Below, one piece after another: positions 44,253 through 53,579 of a stretch of DNA of 64,000 nt (position 1 is the stretch's first letter; each line of letters starts with the position of its first letter). This stretch comes from DRYM01 sp964564025. Its GTDB lineage: Archaea; Thermoproteota; Thermoprotei_A; EX4484-217-1. The DNA is taken from assembly GCA_964564025.1 (NCBI GenBank), contig CAZLZO010000003.1, forward strand, positions 1 through 64,000. Reading direction: 5' to 3'. A program made the position numbers and the translations under genes. The notes below the pieces were generated by a model. That model searched no databases and was not told the origin of the DNA. It saw only the letters and a list, made by a program, of their open reading frames with translations.

Positions 44253-45214
44253 ACTTCTATTCCTGTAAACATTCTTTGTAGCTTACGTAATAATGTATTG
44301 AAGGGATGCTTTACTGGAGGTTTCTTTCCTTCGAGTCTAGCTAAATATGCTAAGTAGGCGTCAGCTATAGCAACAGCTGAAGCAACATATTTTATCCTCT
44401 TAATAGGACCGTAAAATATAAAGTCTGAACCAAACATTTGGAGAAAAACAGCTGTTCCACCATGTATTCCACTAACTCCCTCTGTCCCAAAGGCAGACTT
44501 AGTTACAAGTCCTAGAGCATTTGCTGGAGCACAGCCTGTAGGTAATCCATGCTTTTCCTTAATCTTAAGCACCGAAACCGCACTTATAGCTATAGATGCT
44601 GGATCAAGTACGACTACATCTACTAGTGGTTGCTCAATGCCTGCTTTCTTAGCTTTAGGTAATAGTTGTTCTTCAAGAATTCTTACTCTATCTTCAGGCA
44701 AGAGGCTTCTCATAGGATTGGCTGCATCAAATACCATAAGAACAGCATTTTTTACCTTATACTTTCTCATAGCCTCTAACTCTGCGTCTTTAGAGTGAGT
44801 ATATATCGCATTGCCTATTACTCTATCATTAATGCCAAGTTCATAAGCTACTTTATAAGCTGCTAACCTGGTTTTTTCTTCTACACCATCTAGAAAAATA
44901 GGTGCATTAGTTATTTCAGCTATGAATTCTACATATTTTTCCATAGCTTTTCCAGAGTATGCAACAAGATCTATAGCTAAAGGTAATGAATGTTCTTCAG
45001 CGACCCTTTCTGCGTATTCTATTCCTTCTTTAGCTCTTTTCTTGTCAAAAACACCTTCTTCATGATTTACAACTATTTTATCTCCCAAGTAGAAAATGCT
45101 TCCAACAAGAACTACTGGTCTTTCCCCAGGTTCTCCTCCGAAAACTACTTCTCCAATTTTAAACTTTTTCTGGTTTACAATAAATTTGAAGGGTCTTAAT
45201 GGCTTCTTTGAAAT
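44237..45214 (-). CDS. MtrH-type methyl-tetrahydropterin methyltransferase, unusual start
   Basis: MtrH moves a methyl group from methyl-tetrahydromethanopterin to a corrinoid protein. The first ordinary start (TTG at 45088) would begin inside the conserved FYLGDKIV element and give only 283 residues. In the same frame upstream, without a stop until 45238, lies a matching N-terminus: KFKIGEVVFGGEPGERPV and VLVGSIFY. Including it gives about 325 residues, normal for MtrH. No ATG, GTG or TTG exists there; ATT (45214) or ACG (45220, 7 nt after GAGGT) may serve, or a frameshift has hidden the start. I give 45214. No other Mtr subunits are here. It follows the RACE gene by about 45 nt. Confidence 0.85.
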   Translation of the reverse strand: MSKKPLRPFKFIVNQKKFKIGEVVFGGEPGERPVVLVGSIFYLGDKIVVNHEEGVFDKKRAKEGIEYAERVAEEHSLPLAIDLVAYSGKAMEKYVEFIAEITNAPIFLDGVEEKTRLAAYKVAYELGINDRVIGNAIYTHSKDAELEAMRKYKVKNAVLMVFDAANPMRSLLPEDRVRILEEQLLPKAKKAGIEQPLVDVVVLDPASIAISAVSVLKIKEKHGLPTGCAPANALGLVTKSAFGTEGVSGIHGGTAVFLQMFGSDFIFYGPIKRIKYVASAVAIADAYLAYLARLEGKKPPVKHPFNTLLRKLQRMFTGIEVWQSK

Positions 45215-45259
45215 AAGCGTAGCCCATACCTCTTTTCAATTAATTTGAATTTATAATAA

Positions 45260-47014
45260 CTATGAGAAATTTAAATTTTTAATCCATAATCTTCTAAACC
45301 TCTCCGTTGAAGCGTAGGCTCTATACTCCGCTTTCAAAGCTATTTCCTCACCTCTTCTCCTAACTTCTTCATTCAGGAGCATAAGCTTCGCTCCAGCACC
45401 TGCAGCATTTCCTAATGTGAATATTTTTCCTAAATCTACTTTCGGTAAAAGCCCTACTCTAACAGCATGCTTGGGTTTTATTGACGAACCAAAGCTTCCA
45501 GCAATAAATACTGAACCTAAATCATTCTCAACTAATCCCTCATCTTCAAGCATTAGTTTCCAAGTAGTCTGTATTGCCGATTTAGCTTTTTGAAGTTCTC
45601 TCACATCCAGCTGAGTAAATACTATTGGGCCGCTTCTACCTTCAGCTATTTTCACGTATTTTACACCTTTATAGTCACGATGGCTTACGAGAAGTTTACC
45701 TGTAGGTGAAAGAATTCCTATTCTAAGCATCTCAGAAATGAGACTTATTGCACCGCTTCCGCTAATACCTGAAGGCTTAGTATTACCAAGTATTCGTAGC
45801 TTAAACTTAACCCTATCCTTTGTTATCGTGGCTTCAACATCATGTATTGCTCCATTGATCCCTTTAGTGCCTGAAGTAATATGTCCTTCAATAGCTGGTC
45901 CTGCGGGAGCACTTGCTACAACTATTTTATCCTCAAAAATTAATCCTATTTCAGCATTTGTACCTACATCTACAACTAAAGCTGGAAGCCTAGGCTTGAG
46001 ATAAATTGTTGTAAGCAACGTTGCTACGGCATCTCCTCCAACATATCCTGCAATAACAGGTGCTATATAAAATAAAGCTCTCCTAAGAACTATGAAGCCT
46101 AACTCCTCACCTTCACTAATTACTGCTGTGGAAACTTTAGGCACGTAGGGGGCATAGGCTAAACTTCCTAAATCAAGGTTTAGCAGTATGTGCTGCATAA
46201 CAGTGTTTCCAACAATAGACACAGCTACAATATCGGACACTGGATGTTTTGCTTCACTAGCTAACTTTACCGCTAATTCATCTATAGCTTTAATAACTAT
46301 TTTCCTCATGTCACTAAATACTTCTTTACTATTTAGTGCAGCTGTTATTCTCGAAATAATGTCGTCACCATACTTTGATTGAGGATTTAAAACGAAACCC
46401 TCTGCTATAGTTTCTCCAGAAACCATACTAATGAGGTAACCAGCTATTTTCGTTGTACCTAAATCCACAGCTAAACCTAAAGGCTCATGAGGATAATGGT
46501 CTATTCTGTAAACAATGTTTTCATAAGATAAAACAGTGAGTGTTCTCCCAAATGCCTGCCCTTTTAATTCTTTTAACGCTCTATAGTCCATGTATGATGC
46601 TTCAATATTTTTAACTAAACACTTGTCAGCGGGCTTAGATGTTATAGAAAGTGGTTTTTTAAATTCACCGATATACCATTTAATCCAAGGCTTTATGGGA
46701 ATCTTTACGTCTATTGATGAAATAATGGGGTAAATAACAGGCTTAGTATAGGGAACTTCTACTTCAACATCTCCTTCTACTGTAGTTAAGCAAGCAAGCC
46801 TAAATCCCTCATCTATAATTTTAAGTAGTTTTTCATTGGCAGCTGGTGAACTTATATTTCCCCGAAGAATTTTTACTTTACATTTGCCGCATATTCCAAA
46901 TCCTCCGCAAGGTGAAGGAAACCATGGAATAGCCTTTCTTAACGCATCAATAAGTAATGTACCTTTATCTACTTCTACAACAATGTTTTGCGGCTTTATT
47001 ATTACTTTAACCAT
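45260..47014 (-). CDS. Reductive activator of corrinoid enzymes (RACE), [2Fe-2S]/ASKHA type
   Basis: A 584-residue protein. Residues 1-90 are a ferredoxin-like domain with C36-x5-C42-x2-C45 and C75 for a [2Fe-2S] cluster. A linker follows to about residue 190. The C-terminal DUF4445 ASKHA-type ATPase domain shows LAVDLGTTKIAGYLI, VVDVGTNAEIG, SGSGAISLISEM and FIAGSFGS. The family uses ATP and an electron to bring Co(II) corrinoid proteins back to Co(I). It starts 1 nt after the core-MetE stop and precedes MtrH, so it should reactivate the corrinoid carrier of this methyl-transfer system. That corrinoid protein is not in the window. Confidence 0.9.
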   Translation of the reverse strand: MVKVIIKPQNIVVEVDKGTLLIDALRKAIPWFPSPCGGFGICGKCKVKILRGNISSPAANEKLLKIIDEGFRLACLTTVEGDVEVEVPYTKPVIYPIISSIDVKIPIKPWIKWYIGEFKKPLSITSKPADKCLVKNIEASYMDYRALKELKGQAFGRTLTVLSYENIVYRIDHYPHEPLGLAVDLGTTKIAGYLISMVSGETIAEGFVLNPQSKYGDDIISRITAALNSKEVFSDMRKIVIKAIDELAVKLASEAKHPVSDIVAVSIVGNTVMQHILLNLDLGSLAYAPYVPKVSTAVISEGEELGFIVLRRALFYIAPVIAGYVGGDAVATLLTTIYLKPRLPALVVDVGTNAEIGLIFEDKIVVASAPAGPAIEGHITSGTKGINGAIHDVEATITKDRVKFKLRILGNTKPSGISGSGAISLISEMLRIGILSPTGKLLVSHRDYKGVKYVKIAEGRSGPIVFTQLDVRELQKAKSAIQTTWKLMLEDEGLVENDLGSVFIAGSFGSSIKPKHAVRVGLLPKVDLGKIFTLGNAAGAGAKLMLLNEEVRRRGEEIALKAEYRAYASTERFRRLWIKNLNFS

Positions 47015-47015
47015 T

Positions 47016-48035
47016 TTACCTCAATAACTCCTCATTAGCTTTCTTAATTACGTTAACGAGAAGCTTAAGCTTATGTTTAGCTATATTGTAGGCTTCACTA
47101 TTGGATATTTCACCTGTTCTTAATGCGCCGAAGCCGCAATCAGCCGATATAATATTTACTCGTTCACCGAATTCTTCAAGGAACTTCTTCAATAACCCAT
47201 ATGTTTCTTCAAAGCTTTCAACCTGTAATCTCTTAGAGCTCAATATGCCAGGGCTCAATATTTTATCATATTTTTCTAAAAGTTCTTTAGAAAATACTTC
47301 GTAATTTTCTGGGCTATCTTTGAATTCATGATTTAAAACATTTAACATATCAACTCTAGCTAGTATTTGAGGTAAGCGTTTTGGTAATTTACCACATACA
47401 TGCGTTCCCTTTAAAATTTCTTTGGAAACCGCTGGTTTAAGTATCTGAGAATAGATTTCTATAATATCCTCTTCTCTATAACCGTAAAGTATTATTTTTC
47501 TTCCAACAATATTTGTAAGCACTGGTTCATCTATAACTATAAATTTATATCCTAAATCAACCATTTGTTTTACGAAAGACCTCACATATTTTGTGAAAAA
47601 CTCTAACACTAAATCCTTCTTAGCTAAAGCGGTTGATGAAAGGCTAGCTTCTTTAGAAAGATAAACCCTAGAGGATAATGTAAAAGGCCCTGTTATTGGG
47701 GCTCTGAGGATGCCATTAAACTTCACTTCTCTCACTAGATTCGCAGTAATTTTTGCTTCAGGTATTTCAACAAGAGGTGGCTTTTCTTCGAGAAGGACTT
47801 TTTCATTAACAAAATACCTTGTGCCTGATTTTCTAAGTATCCCTGCTTTAACCAAAGGCTCAAGATACATGTCTATGAAATTTCTCATTTGAGGAAATGG
47901 TGGTAAATCAATTCCTATATTGACCATATCTCTAAATATCTTTTCAACATTCTTCCAACTATGGGTTAATGGAAAACTACCCACGTGACTTGTTACTAGC
48001 TTTTTAAAAAACATTCTAACCAGCCTAATAAACAA
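47016..48035 (-). CDS. Core-MetE-type (folate-independent) methionine synthase
   Basis: A 339-residue protein equal to the C-terminal catalytic half of cobalamin-independent MetE. All zinc ligands are visible: H212 and C214 in THVCGKL, E237 in LNHEF and C300 in SADCGFG, with spacing close to that of the bacterial enzyme. VTSHVGSFP starts the barrel and VIDEPVL lies before the zinc site. The N-terminal folate-binding half of MetE is absent, as in archaeal core-MetE (Mes) proteins, which take methyl from a corrinoid or other donor. It is the first gene of a tight leftward unit with RACE and MtrH. It should make methionine from homocysteine. Confidence 0.88.
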   Translation of the reverse strand: MFIRLVRMFFKKLVTSHVGSFPLTHSWKNVEKIFRDMVNIGIDLPPFPQMRNFIDMYLEPLVKAGILRKSGTRYFVNEKVLLEEKPPLVEIPEAKITANLVREVKFNGILRAPITGPFTLSSRVYLSKEASLSSTALAKKDLVLEFFTKYVRSFVKQMVDLGYKFIVIDEPVLTNIVGRKIILYGYREEDIIEIYSQILKPAVSKEILKGTHVCGKLPKRLPQILARVDMLNVLNHEFKDSPENYEVFSKELLEKYDKILSPGILSSKRLQVESFEETYGLLKKFLEEFGERVNIISADCGFGALRTGEISNSEAYNIAKHKLKLLVNVIKKANEELLR

Positions 48036-48139
48036 TAGTTATGTAGGGTCCAAATAAACCTTATTAAGGGAATTTATTGAGCTAACATTTAAAGTAAAAG
48101 GTTATCTCAAAGATCTAACATATTATTCTAATATATTGT

Positions 48140-48805
48140 ATGGAAATACTTAATACCTATACTACACTTATGCTTATTCAAAGTCTAAGGTTTTGCTTAA
48201 AGATGACCTCATATAGGGGAAACCGTAGAAGCAGTTTGGAAATAATAATGGATATCCTCAAAACTTGTTCATCAGGCGCTTCGATTTCTCAAATACTTCG
48301 TGAGTCAAATCTAAATTATAGGCAAGTTCAAAAATATATTAACTTTATGGTGAAGAAGAAGCTTATTAAAGAAATTGTTATAAAAAGTCGTAAGAAATTT
48401 TATACGACAAAATATGGAAATAGCGTTCTAGTAGCCTATAATGGCTTAAATGAAATCATCAATAGTAATAATTTTGAGAAATTTCCCCAAGTGAAACACT
48501 TCTCAACAACCATAGTACATACTTTGGCTGTAAAGGAATTAGGACCCCAAATTTCCAAGTATGAAATATATGCTAAAATAATTTCTGCATCGCTTAAGGG
48601 AATCACTAAAACTAAACTTCTTTACACCCTAAAGACAAATACACCATGGTTAAATAGGCATCTTAAGGAACTAATTGGGAAGAAAATGATTACTGAAGAA
48701 AAAATTTATGGGGATAAGCGTGTAAAGGGGCTTTATAGAGCTACAAATAAAGGCAAGTACTACCTTAAAAAATATGCTGAGCTAAAATCCCTCTTCAAAC
48801 ATTAG
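48140..48805 (+). CDS. Winged-helix (tandem HTH) transcriptional regulator
   Basis: A 221-residue protein with two winged-helix segments. The first is near residues 30-80 (ASISQILRESNLNYRQVQKY, then KKLIKEIV) and the second near 140-200 (ITKTKLLYTLKTNTPWLNRH, then LKELIGKKMITEEKI). An ATG at 48203 (MTSYRGNRR) is an alternative start, as the first 21 residues look less constrained. No ligand domain is visible. It lies divergently from the core-MetE unit by 104 nt and 10 nt before a CPBP protease gene, so it could regulate either. Target unknown. Confidence 0.65.
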   Translation: MEILNTYTTLMLIQSLRFCLKMTSYRGNRRSSLEIIMDILKTCSSGASISQILRESNLNYRQVQKYINFMVKKKLIKEIVIKSRKKFYTTKYGNSVLVAYNGLNEIINSNNFEKFPQVKHFSTTIVHTLAVKELGPQISKYEIYAKIISASLKGITKTKLLYTLKTNTPWLNRHLKELIGKKMITEEKIYGDKRVKGLYRATNKGKYYLKKYAELKSLFKH

Positions 48806-48815
48806 GGGGTGTCTG

Positions 48816-49622
48816 GTGAGCAAGGGCGAGGAAGTTTTTTACACCACACTCTTCTTTATCGTAGTATTCCTAGGTTCAGCATTAATAGTGTACTTTTTAA
48901 AGACGTTTTCTCAATTGAGAGAAATTCATGAAGCCTATCTTGTACCATACTGGCTACTTATAATATATCTATTCATTAAAGCTAGGGGTATTAGTTTCAG
49001 AAGCTACGGTTTCACATTAACCGGAATTTCCCTGAACCTAGCAGTTTATTCTTTGGTTTTAGGATTGGGATTAGTTATTCTAGCTTTAACTTTAGGTTTA
49101 GCCTATGGCATATACGATATCACTTACCTAAGTAAGATGTGCTTAGAGTGCATTATATTTCATTGTTTACTAATAACTATTGCCTCCTTCGGAGAAGAAG
49201 CTGTTTTTAGAGGATATATTTTAAATAGTCTCATTGAAGCAATGGGCAAGGTTCCTTCAATAATCACCACTTCTCTCTTATTCGCTATTCTTCATATATC
49301 AAATCCAGGCTATAGTATATTCTCATTTATTCAATTAATGCTGGGAGGAATTTTGCTTTCAATAATGATGATTTATGGGAAGACCATACTTTACCCTACA
49401 TTATACCATGCTTTTTGGAATTTTGGCCAAGCATTTTTAGGGTTCCCAGTGAGTGGACATAAATATTTCTCCTCAATATTTATTGTAAAATATAAAATCA
49501 GTAGTAGTATACTCACAGGAGGAATATTTGGTCTTGAGGGAAGCATTTTAGGAATATTTGTCACAATAATAGGGCTTATCATAACATATTTTGCTTTCAC
49601 AAAAACTAATCATATCAAGTGA
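48816..49622 (+). CDS. CPBP-family intramembrane metalloprotease
   Basis: A 268-residue membrane protein with about seven to eight helices. The active site of the CAAX-protease/bacteriocin-processing family is visible: GEEAVFRGYIL (EExxxR), a His in AILHISNPG, and HAFWNFGQAF near the end (HxxxN). Members cut prenylated or membrane-bound substrates, or act as immunity-type proteases. GTG start at 48816 after GGGGTG. It follows the HTH gene by 10 nt and overlaps the convergent OppF-type gene by 13 nt. Confidence 0.88.
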   Translation: MSKGEEVFYTTLFFIVVFLGSALIVYFLKTFSQLREIHEAYLVPYWLLIIYLFIKARGISFRSYGFTLTGISLNLAVYSLVLGLGLVILALTLGLAYGIYDITYLSKMCLECIIFHCLLITIASFGEEAVFRGYILNSLIEAMGKVPSIITTSLLFAILHISNPGYSIFSFIQLMLGGILLSIMMIYGKTILYPTLYHAFWNFGQAFLGFPVSGHKYFSSIFIVKYKISSSILTGGIFGLEGSILGIFVTIIGLIITYFAFTKTNHIK

Positions 49623-50587
49623 CATGCAACATAATGTCCATTACCTACATATTTTAGCTGAGGTTCCTCTTTAACGCATTTCTCCATAGCTAATGGGCAT
49701 CTTGGATGTAAACGACATCCTGAAGGAGGATTTATGGGGCTAGGCACGTCTCCTCTTAGAACTATTTTTTCTTTTTTCATTTGAGGTACTATTGTTGGCA
49801 CTGATGAAAGCAAAGCTTTCGTGTATGGATGTAGGGGATTTTCGATAAGTTCATCTACGGGTGCCATTTCAACTATTTTCCCTAAATACATTACAGCTAT
49901 GGTATTTGATATTAGCCTTGCAACAGCTAGGTCATGAGTTATGAATAACATGGTTAAATTGTAAGTATTCTTGAATTTCATAAGCAATTTTAATATGGAT
50001 GCTCTAAGAGAAACGTCAATCATAGATACAGGCTCATCAGCAACAACAAACTTGGGCTTTAAAATCATTGCCCTGGCTATTACTACTCTTTGCCTTTGAC
50101 CACCACTAAGCTGATGAGGGTAAGCTTTGTAAAAGGTTTCAGGAGGAGTTAAGCCAACACTTTCAAGCATTTTCAGCGCTTCTTCTCTAGCTTCCATCTT
50201 ACTCATAATGCCATGTATTATGAGGGGTTCTGCAACGGCATCACCTATTGTCATTCTGGGGTTAAGAGAAGCATAAGGGTCTTGGAATATTATTTGCATT
50301 TTTCTTCTAAGGGGGCGTAAGAGTTTTTCATTAGCAAACGTAATGTCCTGGCCTTCAAAAACTATTTTTCCAGAGTCCGGCCTTTCCAATCTGACTATAA
50401 GTCTTCCAGTTGTCGTTTTTCCACATCCAGATTCCCCTACTAATGAGAAAACTTCTCCCACATTTATTTTAAAGGATATGTTATCGACAGCTTTTACTGT
50501 AAGCTTTTTCCTAGTTATTAACTGCTCTATGAAACTCTTTTGCAACGGAAAGTACTTCTTAAGATTTAAAACTGTAAGTACCGTCAT
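49610..50587 (-). CDS. Oligopeptide/dipeptide ABC transporter ATPase, OppF/DppF type
   Basis: A 325-residue ATPase with Walker A GESGCGKTT, signature LSGGQRQRV, Walker B FVVADEPVSMID and the C-terminal oligopeptide-transporter extension with CRLHPRCPLAMEKC. It is the last gene of a five-gene leftward unit (OppA 53580-55202, B, C, D, F). The spacing to the D gene is 20 nt. Together with OppD it powers peptide or related uptake. Confidence 0.92.
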   Translation of the reverse strand: MTVLTVLNLKKYFPLQKSFIEQLITRKKLTVKAVDNISFKINVGEVFSLVGESGCGKTTTGRLIVRLERPDSGKIVFEGQDITFANEKLLRPLRRKMQIIFQDPYASLNPRMTIGDAVAEPLIIHGIMSKMEAREEALKMLESVGLTPPETFYKAYPHQLSGGQRQRVVIARAMILKPKFVVADEPVSMIDVSLRASILKLLMKFKNTYNLTMLFITHDLAVARLISNTIAVMYLGKIVEMAPVDELIENPLHPYTKALLSSVPTIVPQMKKEKIVLRGDVPSPINPPSGCRLHPRCPLAMEKCVKEEPQLKYVGNGHYVACHLI

Positions 50588-50607
50588 TTCCTATCACACT
50601 TCATTCA

Positions 50608-51558
50608 CTAAGCATATAGCCAACACCTTACAAGCCTCCTATTCACCTTAACTATAGGAGGCTCTTTTTCACTACAAATATCCATTCTAAGGGGGCATCT
50701 TGGGTGAAATCTGCAACCCTTAGGAGGATTCACAAGGTCTGGTGGGTGCCCTTTAATCTCCCTTATTTCCTTTTTCACAAAGACATCGGGTATGCTATCT
50801 ATTAACCCTTGCGTATAGGGATGCAAAGGTTTAGATATCATATCCTTTGACGCACCATATTCATAAAGGTGTCCTGCGTACATTACAGCTATTTTATCTG
50901 ATTTTTCAGCGGCTAATGCGAGATCATGAGTTATGAGAAGCACTGTTACCCCGAGCTCCTTCTTTAACGATGCGAGAAGATCCATTATTCTATCTTGCAC
51001 TATTACGTCAAGTGCTGTTGTTGGTTCGTCTGCTATAATTAACTTCGGCTTTAGAATAGTTGCTAAAGCAATCATTACTCTTTGTCTTTGTCCTCCAGAT
51101 AATTGATGAGGATAGTTATTCATTCTTTCTGGGGGTATACCTACGTTTTGAAGTGTTTTCTTAGCTATTTCAAGTGCTTCTTTCCTACTGAGGTTTCTTT
51201 CATGCTCAAGTACTGTTTCAACGAGTTGATCACCTATTTTTTGAAGTGGATCTAAGCTTGTTAATGGATCCTGAAAAACCATGCTTATCTCTTTGCCCCT
51301 GATTTTTCTCATTTCTTTTTCACTTAGCTTTAAAAGATCGGTGCCGTCAAACACTATGTTGCCACTCACGACCTTTGCCTGAGGAGGTAATACCCTTATT
51401 ATTGATAATCCTAAGGTTGATTTTCCACTACCACTTTCACCTACGAGTCCAACCATTTCTCCTCTATCTAGACTTATCGAAACATCATCAACTGCCTTAA
51501 CTATTCCTCTTCTAGTATAGTAGTATACCTTTAAATTTCGAATTTCAAGCAAAGTCAT
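50608..51558 (-). CDS. Oligopeptide/dipeptide ABC transporter ATPase, OppD/DppD type
   Basis: A 316-residue ATPase with Walker A GESGSGKST, the peptide-family element ISMVFQDPLTSLDP, signature LSGGQRQRV, Walker B LIIADEPTTALDV and the C-terminal CRFHPRCPLRMDIC extension. It lies 1 nt after the C-type permease stop. Confidence 0.93.
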   Translation of the reverse strand: MTLLEIRNLKVYYYTRRGIVKAVDDVSISLDRGEMVGLVGESGSGKSTLGLSIIRVLPPQAKVVSGNIVFDGTDLLKLSEKEMRKIRGKEISMVFQDPLTSLDPLQKIGDQLVETVLEHERNLSRKEALEIAKKTLQNVGIPPERMNNYPHQLSGGQRQRVMIALATILKPKLIIADEPTTALDVIVQDRIMDLLASLKKELGVTVLLITHDLALAAEKSDKIAVMYAGHLYEYGASKDMISKPLHPYTQGLIDSIPDVFVKKEIREIKGHPPDLVNPPKGCRFHPRCPLRMDICSEKEPPIVKVNRRLVRCWLYA

Positions 51559-51559
51559 T

Positions 51560-52426
51560 TTACCTTACAACCTCTCTTCTAGGATTCAGAATGTCACTTA
51601 AACCTTCACCTATTAATGCAAACCCTGTGGCTAAAAGCATTATCATGAGGCCTGGGAACGCAACTAACCACCAATAACCTGCTAATACAAATGAATGTCC
51701 TGCTCTAAGATCAGCACCCCAATCAGGTGTTGGAGGCGGTACGCTAAAACCTAAGAAGCTTAAGCCTGCTTCAGTAAGTATTGCATCTGCTATGTTCATA
51801 GAAAACACGACTAAAACTGTCGGTAATAAGTTAGGAAAAACATATTTCGAAATTATTCTAAAGTCTGATGCCCCAAGAGCTCTCGCTGCTTCGACATACA
51901 GTAGTGATTTTATTGAAAGTGCTTGTCCACGAACCATTCTGAAATATGTTGGGACATAAACTACAGCAATAGCTATTATGGCGTTTATGAGGCTTGCTCC
52001 TAAAACTGCTGCTATAGCTAAGGCCAGTATTAAGCTTGGAAAAGCATACATACTATCCATAACTATGGATAATGCTCTATCCACTTTTCCACCATAGTAT
52101 CCTGAAATTAAACCTAGTGGCACACCTATAGACATTGAGAGAAGTGTTGCTGCAATAACCACTGTTAAAACAGTACGTGCTCCGTAAAGTATCCTTGAAA
52201 ACATGTCGTATCCTAAATTATTTGTTCCCATAGGATGTTTAAGTGATGGTGGTTCAAGAGAATCTCCCGTTCCAACTATTGGACTGTATGGTGTAAGTAC
52301 CGGTGCGAGAATCGAAAGAACTATTATGCTTACAACTATTATTAAGCCTGCTTTGAAAAGGGCATTGGCATTTTCCAATAAACCACGCATCCTTAACTTA
52401 TCCATGATTACTTTTACCAAGTTCAT
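51560..52426 (-). CDS. Oligopeptide/dipeptide ABC transporter permease, OppC/DppC type
   Basis: A 288-residue membrane protein with six expected helices. The N-terminal region has SPIVGTGDSLEPPSLKHPMG and NLGYDMFSRILYGAR, both common in DppC/OppC, and the EAA loop reads EAARALGASDFRIISKYVFPN. It forms the channel with the B-type permease, whose stop is 12 nt upstream. Confidence 0.93.
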   Translation of the reverse strand: MNLVKVIMDKLRMRGLLENANALFKAGLIIVVSIIVLSILAPVLTPYSPIVGTGDSLEPPSLKHPMGTNNLGYDMFSRILYGARTVLTVVIAATLLSMSIGVPLGLISGYYGGKVDRALSIVMDSMYAFPSLILALAIAAVLGASLINAIIAIAVVYVPTYFRMVRGQALSIKSLLYVEAARALGASDFRIISKYVFPNLLPTVLVVFSMNIADAILTEAGLSFLGFSVPPPTPDWGADLRAGHSFVLAGYWWLVAFPGLMIMLLATGFALIGEGLSDILNPRREVVR

Positions 52427-52438
52427 TACCTTTAACCT

Positions 52439-53455
52439 CTAATATCTTATTCTAGGATCTATTAGAGCATATAATATATCAACAACAAGGTTCACTATTG
52501 AGACGAAGAGAGCAAAGAAAACTATTGTTCCCTGAATCGTTGTGTAATCTACGTACTTTATCCTTTCAAGCAGGAATGTACCCATACCTGGCCATGAAAA
52601 AGTTGTTTCAGTAAGCACGGCACCTGTTAAGAGTATTGCAAACTGGAGTCCCATCATTGTTAATATTGGGATGAAGGCGTTTTTCAACACATGCCTAAGA
52701 ATTTTTGTTTCACTTAAACCTCTTGCCTTCGCCGCTCTAACAAAGTCTTGCCCTAAAACCTCAATTATATTTGCTCTAACAAGTCTAGTGTAAGCTCCTG
52801 AAAGAACTATTCCTAAAGTAATTGATGGAAGTATTAAGTGTTTTAAAGCATCAATAGTTATGTCTATTCTTTCGGTAAGTAAGCCATCTAAAACATAAAG
52901 TCCTGTTAGAGATCTCCAATTTATCGTTAATGAAGGATCTATTCTTCCTCCAACAGGCAATATTTTAAGATAAACACCGAAAATTAGTTGAAACATCATT
53001 CCAAGCCATGGAATGAATGTGGCATAAGCTAAAATACTATAGATTCTAAGTGACGTGTCAGTTTTGGTTCCACTTTTTACTCCAGCAATTGTTCCAGTAA
53101 TTAAACCTATAATTATGCTTACAGCGAATCCGAATATTGTTAACTCTATCGTTGCTGGAAGATGGTCGAGAATTTCCTGGAGAACAGGTCTTTCACCCCA
53201 GATAAGTGATTTTCCGAAATCTCCTCTAAAGATTCCGAAAAGATAGTCAAAGTATTGTACTATGAGTGGTTTATTTAAGCCTGCTTTCTCCTTAAGCATT
53301 TCGATGTATTCCGGTGGAGCTTTCATTCCAACCATCGATGTTATAGGATCACCTGGCATTATGCGTAAGATTACGAAGACTAACGTGAGAAGTATAAGTA
53401 TTATAGGGATTGTCATTAACGTTCTAACTATTATGTACGTTCTAAGCGATGCCAT
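52439..53455 (-). CDS. Oligopeptide/dipeptide ABC transporter permease, OppB/DppB type
   Basis: A 338-residue membrane protein with six expected helices. The start TYIIVRTLMTIPIILILLTL followed by RIMPGDP is typical of DppB, and the EAA loop is FVRAAKARGLSETKILRHVL. The periplasmic loop is longer than average. It lies 124 nt after the binding-protein gene. Confidence 0.93.
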   Translation of the reverse strand: MASLRTYIIVRTLMTIPIILILLTLVFVILRIMPGDPITSMVGMKAPPEYIEMLKEKAGLNKPLIVQYFDYLFGIFRGDFGKSLIWGERPVLQEILDHLPATIELTIFGFAVSIIIGLITGTIAGVKSGTKTDTSLRIYSILAYATFIPWLGMMFQLIFGVYLKILPVGGRIDPSLTINWRSLTGLYVLDGLLTERIDITIDALKHLILPSITLGIVLSGAYTRLVRANIIEVLGQDFVRAAKARGLSETKILRHVLKNAFIPILTMMGLQFAILLTGAVLTETTFSWPGMGTFLLERIKYVDYTTIQGTIVFFALFVSIVNLVVDILYALIDPRIRY

Positions 53456-53579
53456 GAATAACCTACCTTAAACATTTGATACCACATTTAAGCGTAACTG
53501 AAAGTTTTTGAGTAGCCTTACGTAGAGTAAGAGAAAAATTGTGTTTAAAAATGTTAATGAAAATTGCTTGTTATTTAAT

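Noticed and set aside
44237..45214. MtrH as evidence of methanogenesis
   Set aside because: No other Mtr subunit and no Mcr gene is present; the MetE and RACE partners fit biosynthetic or corrinoid-linked methyl transfer better.
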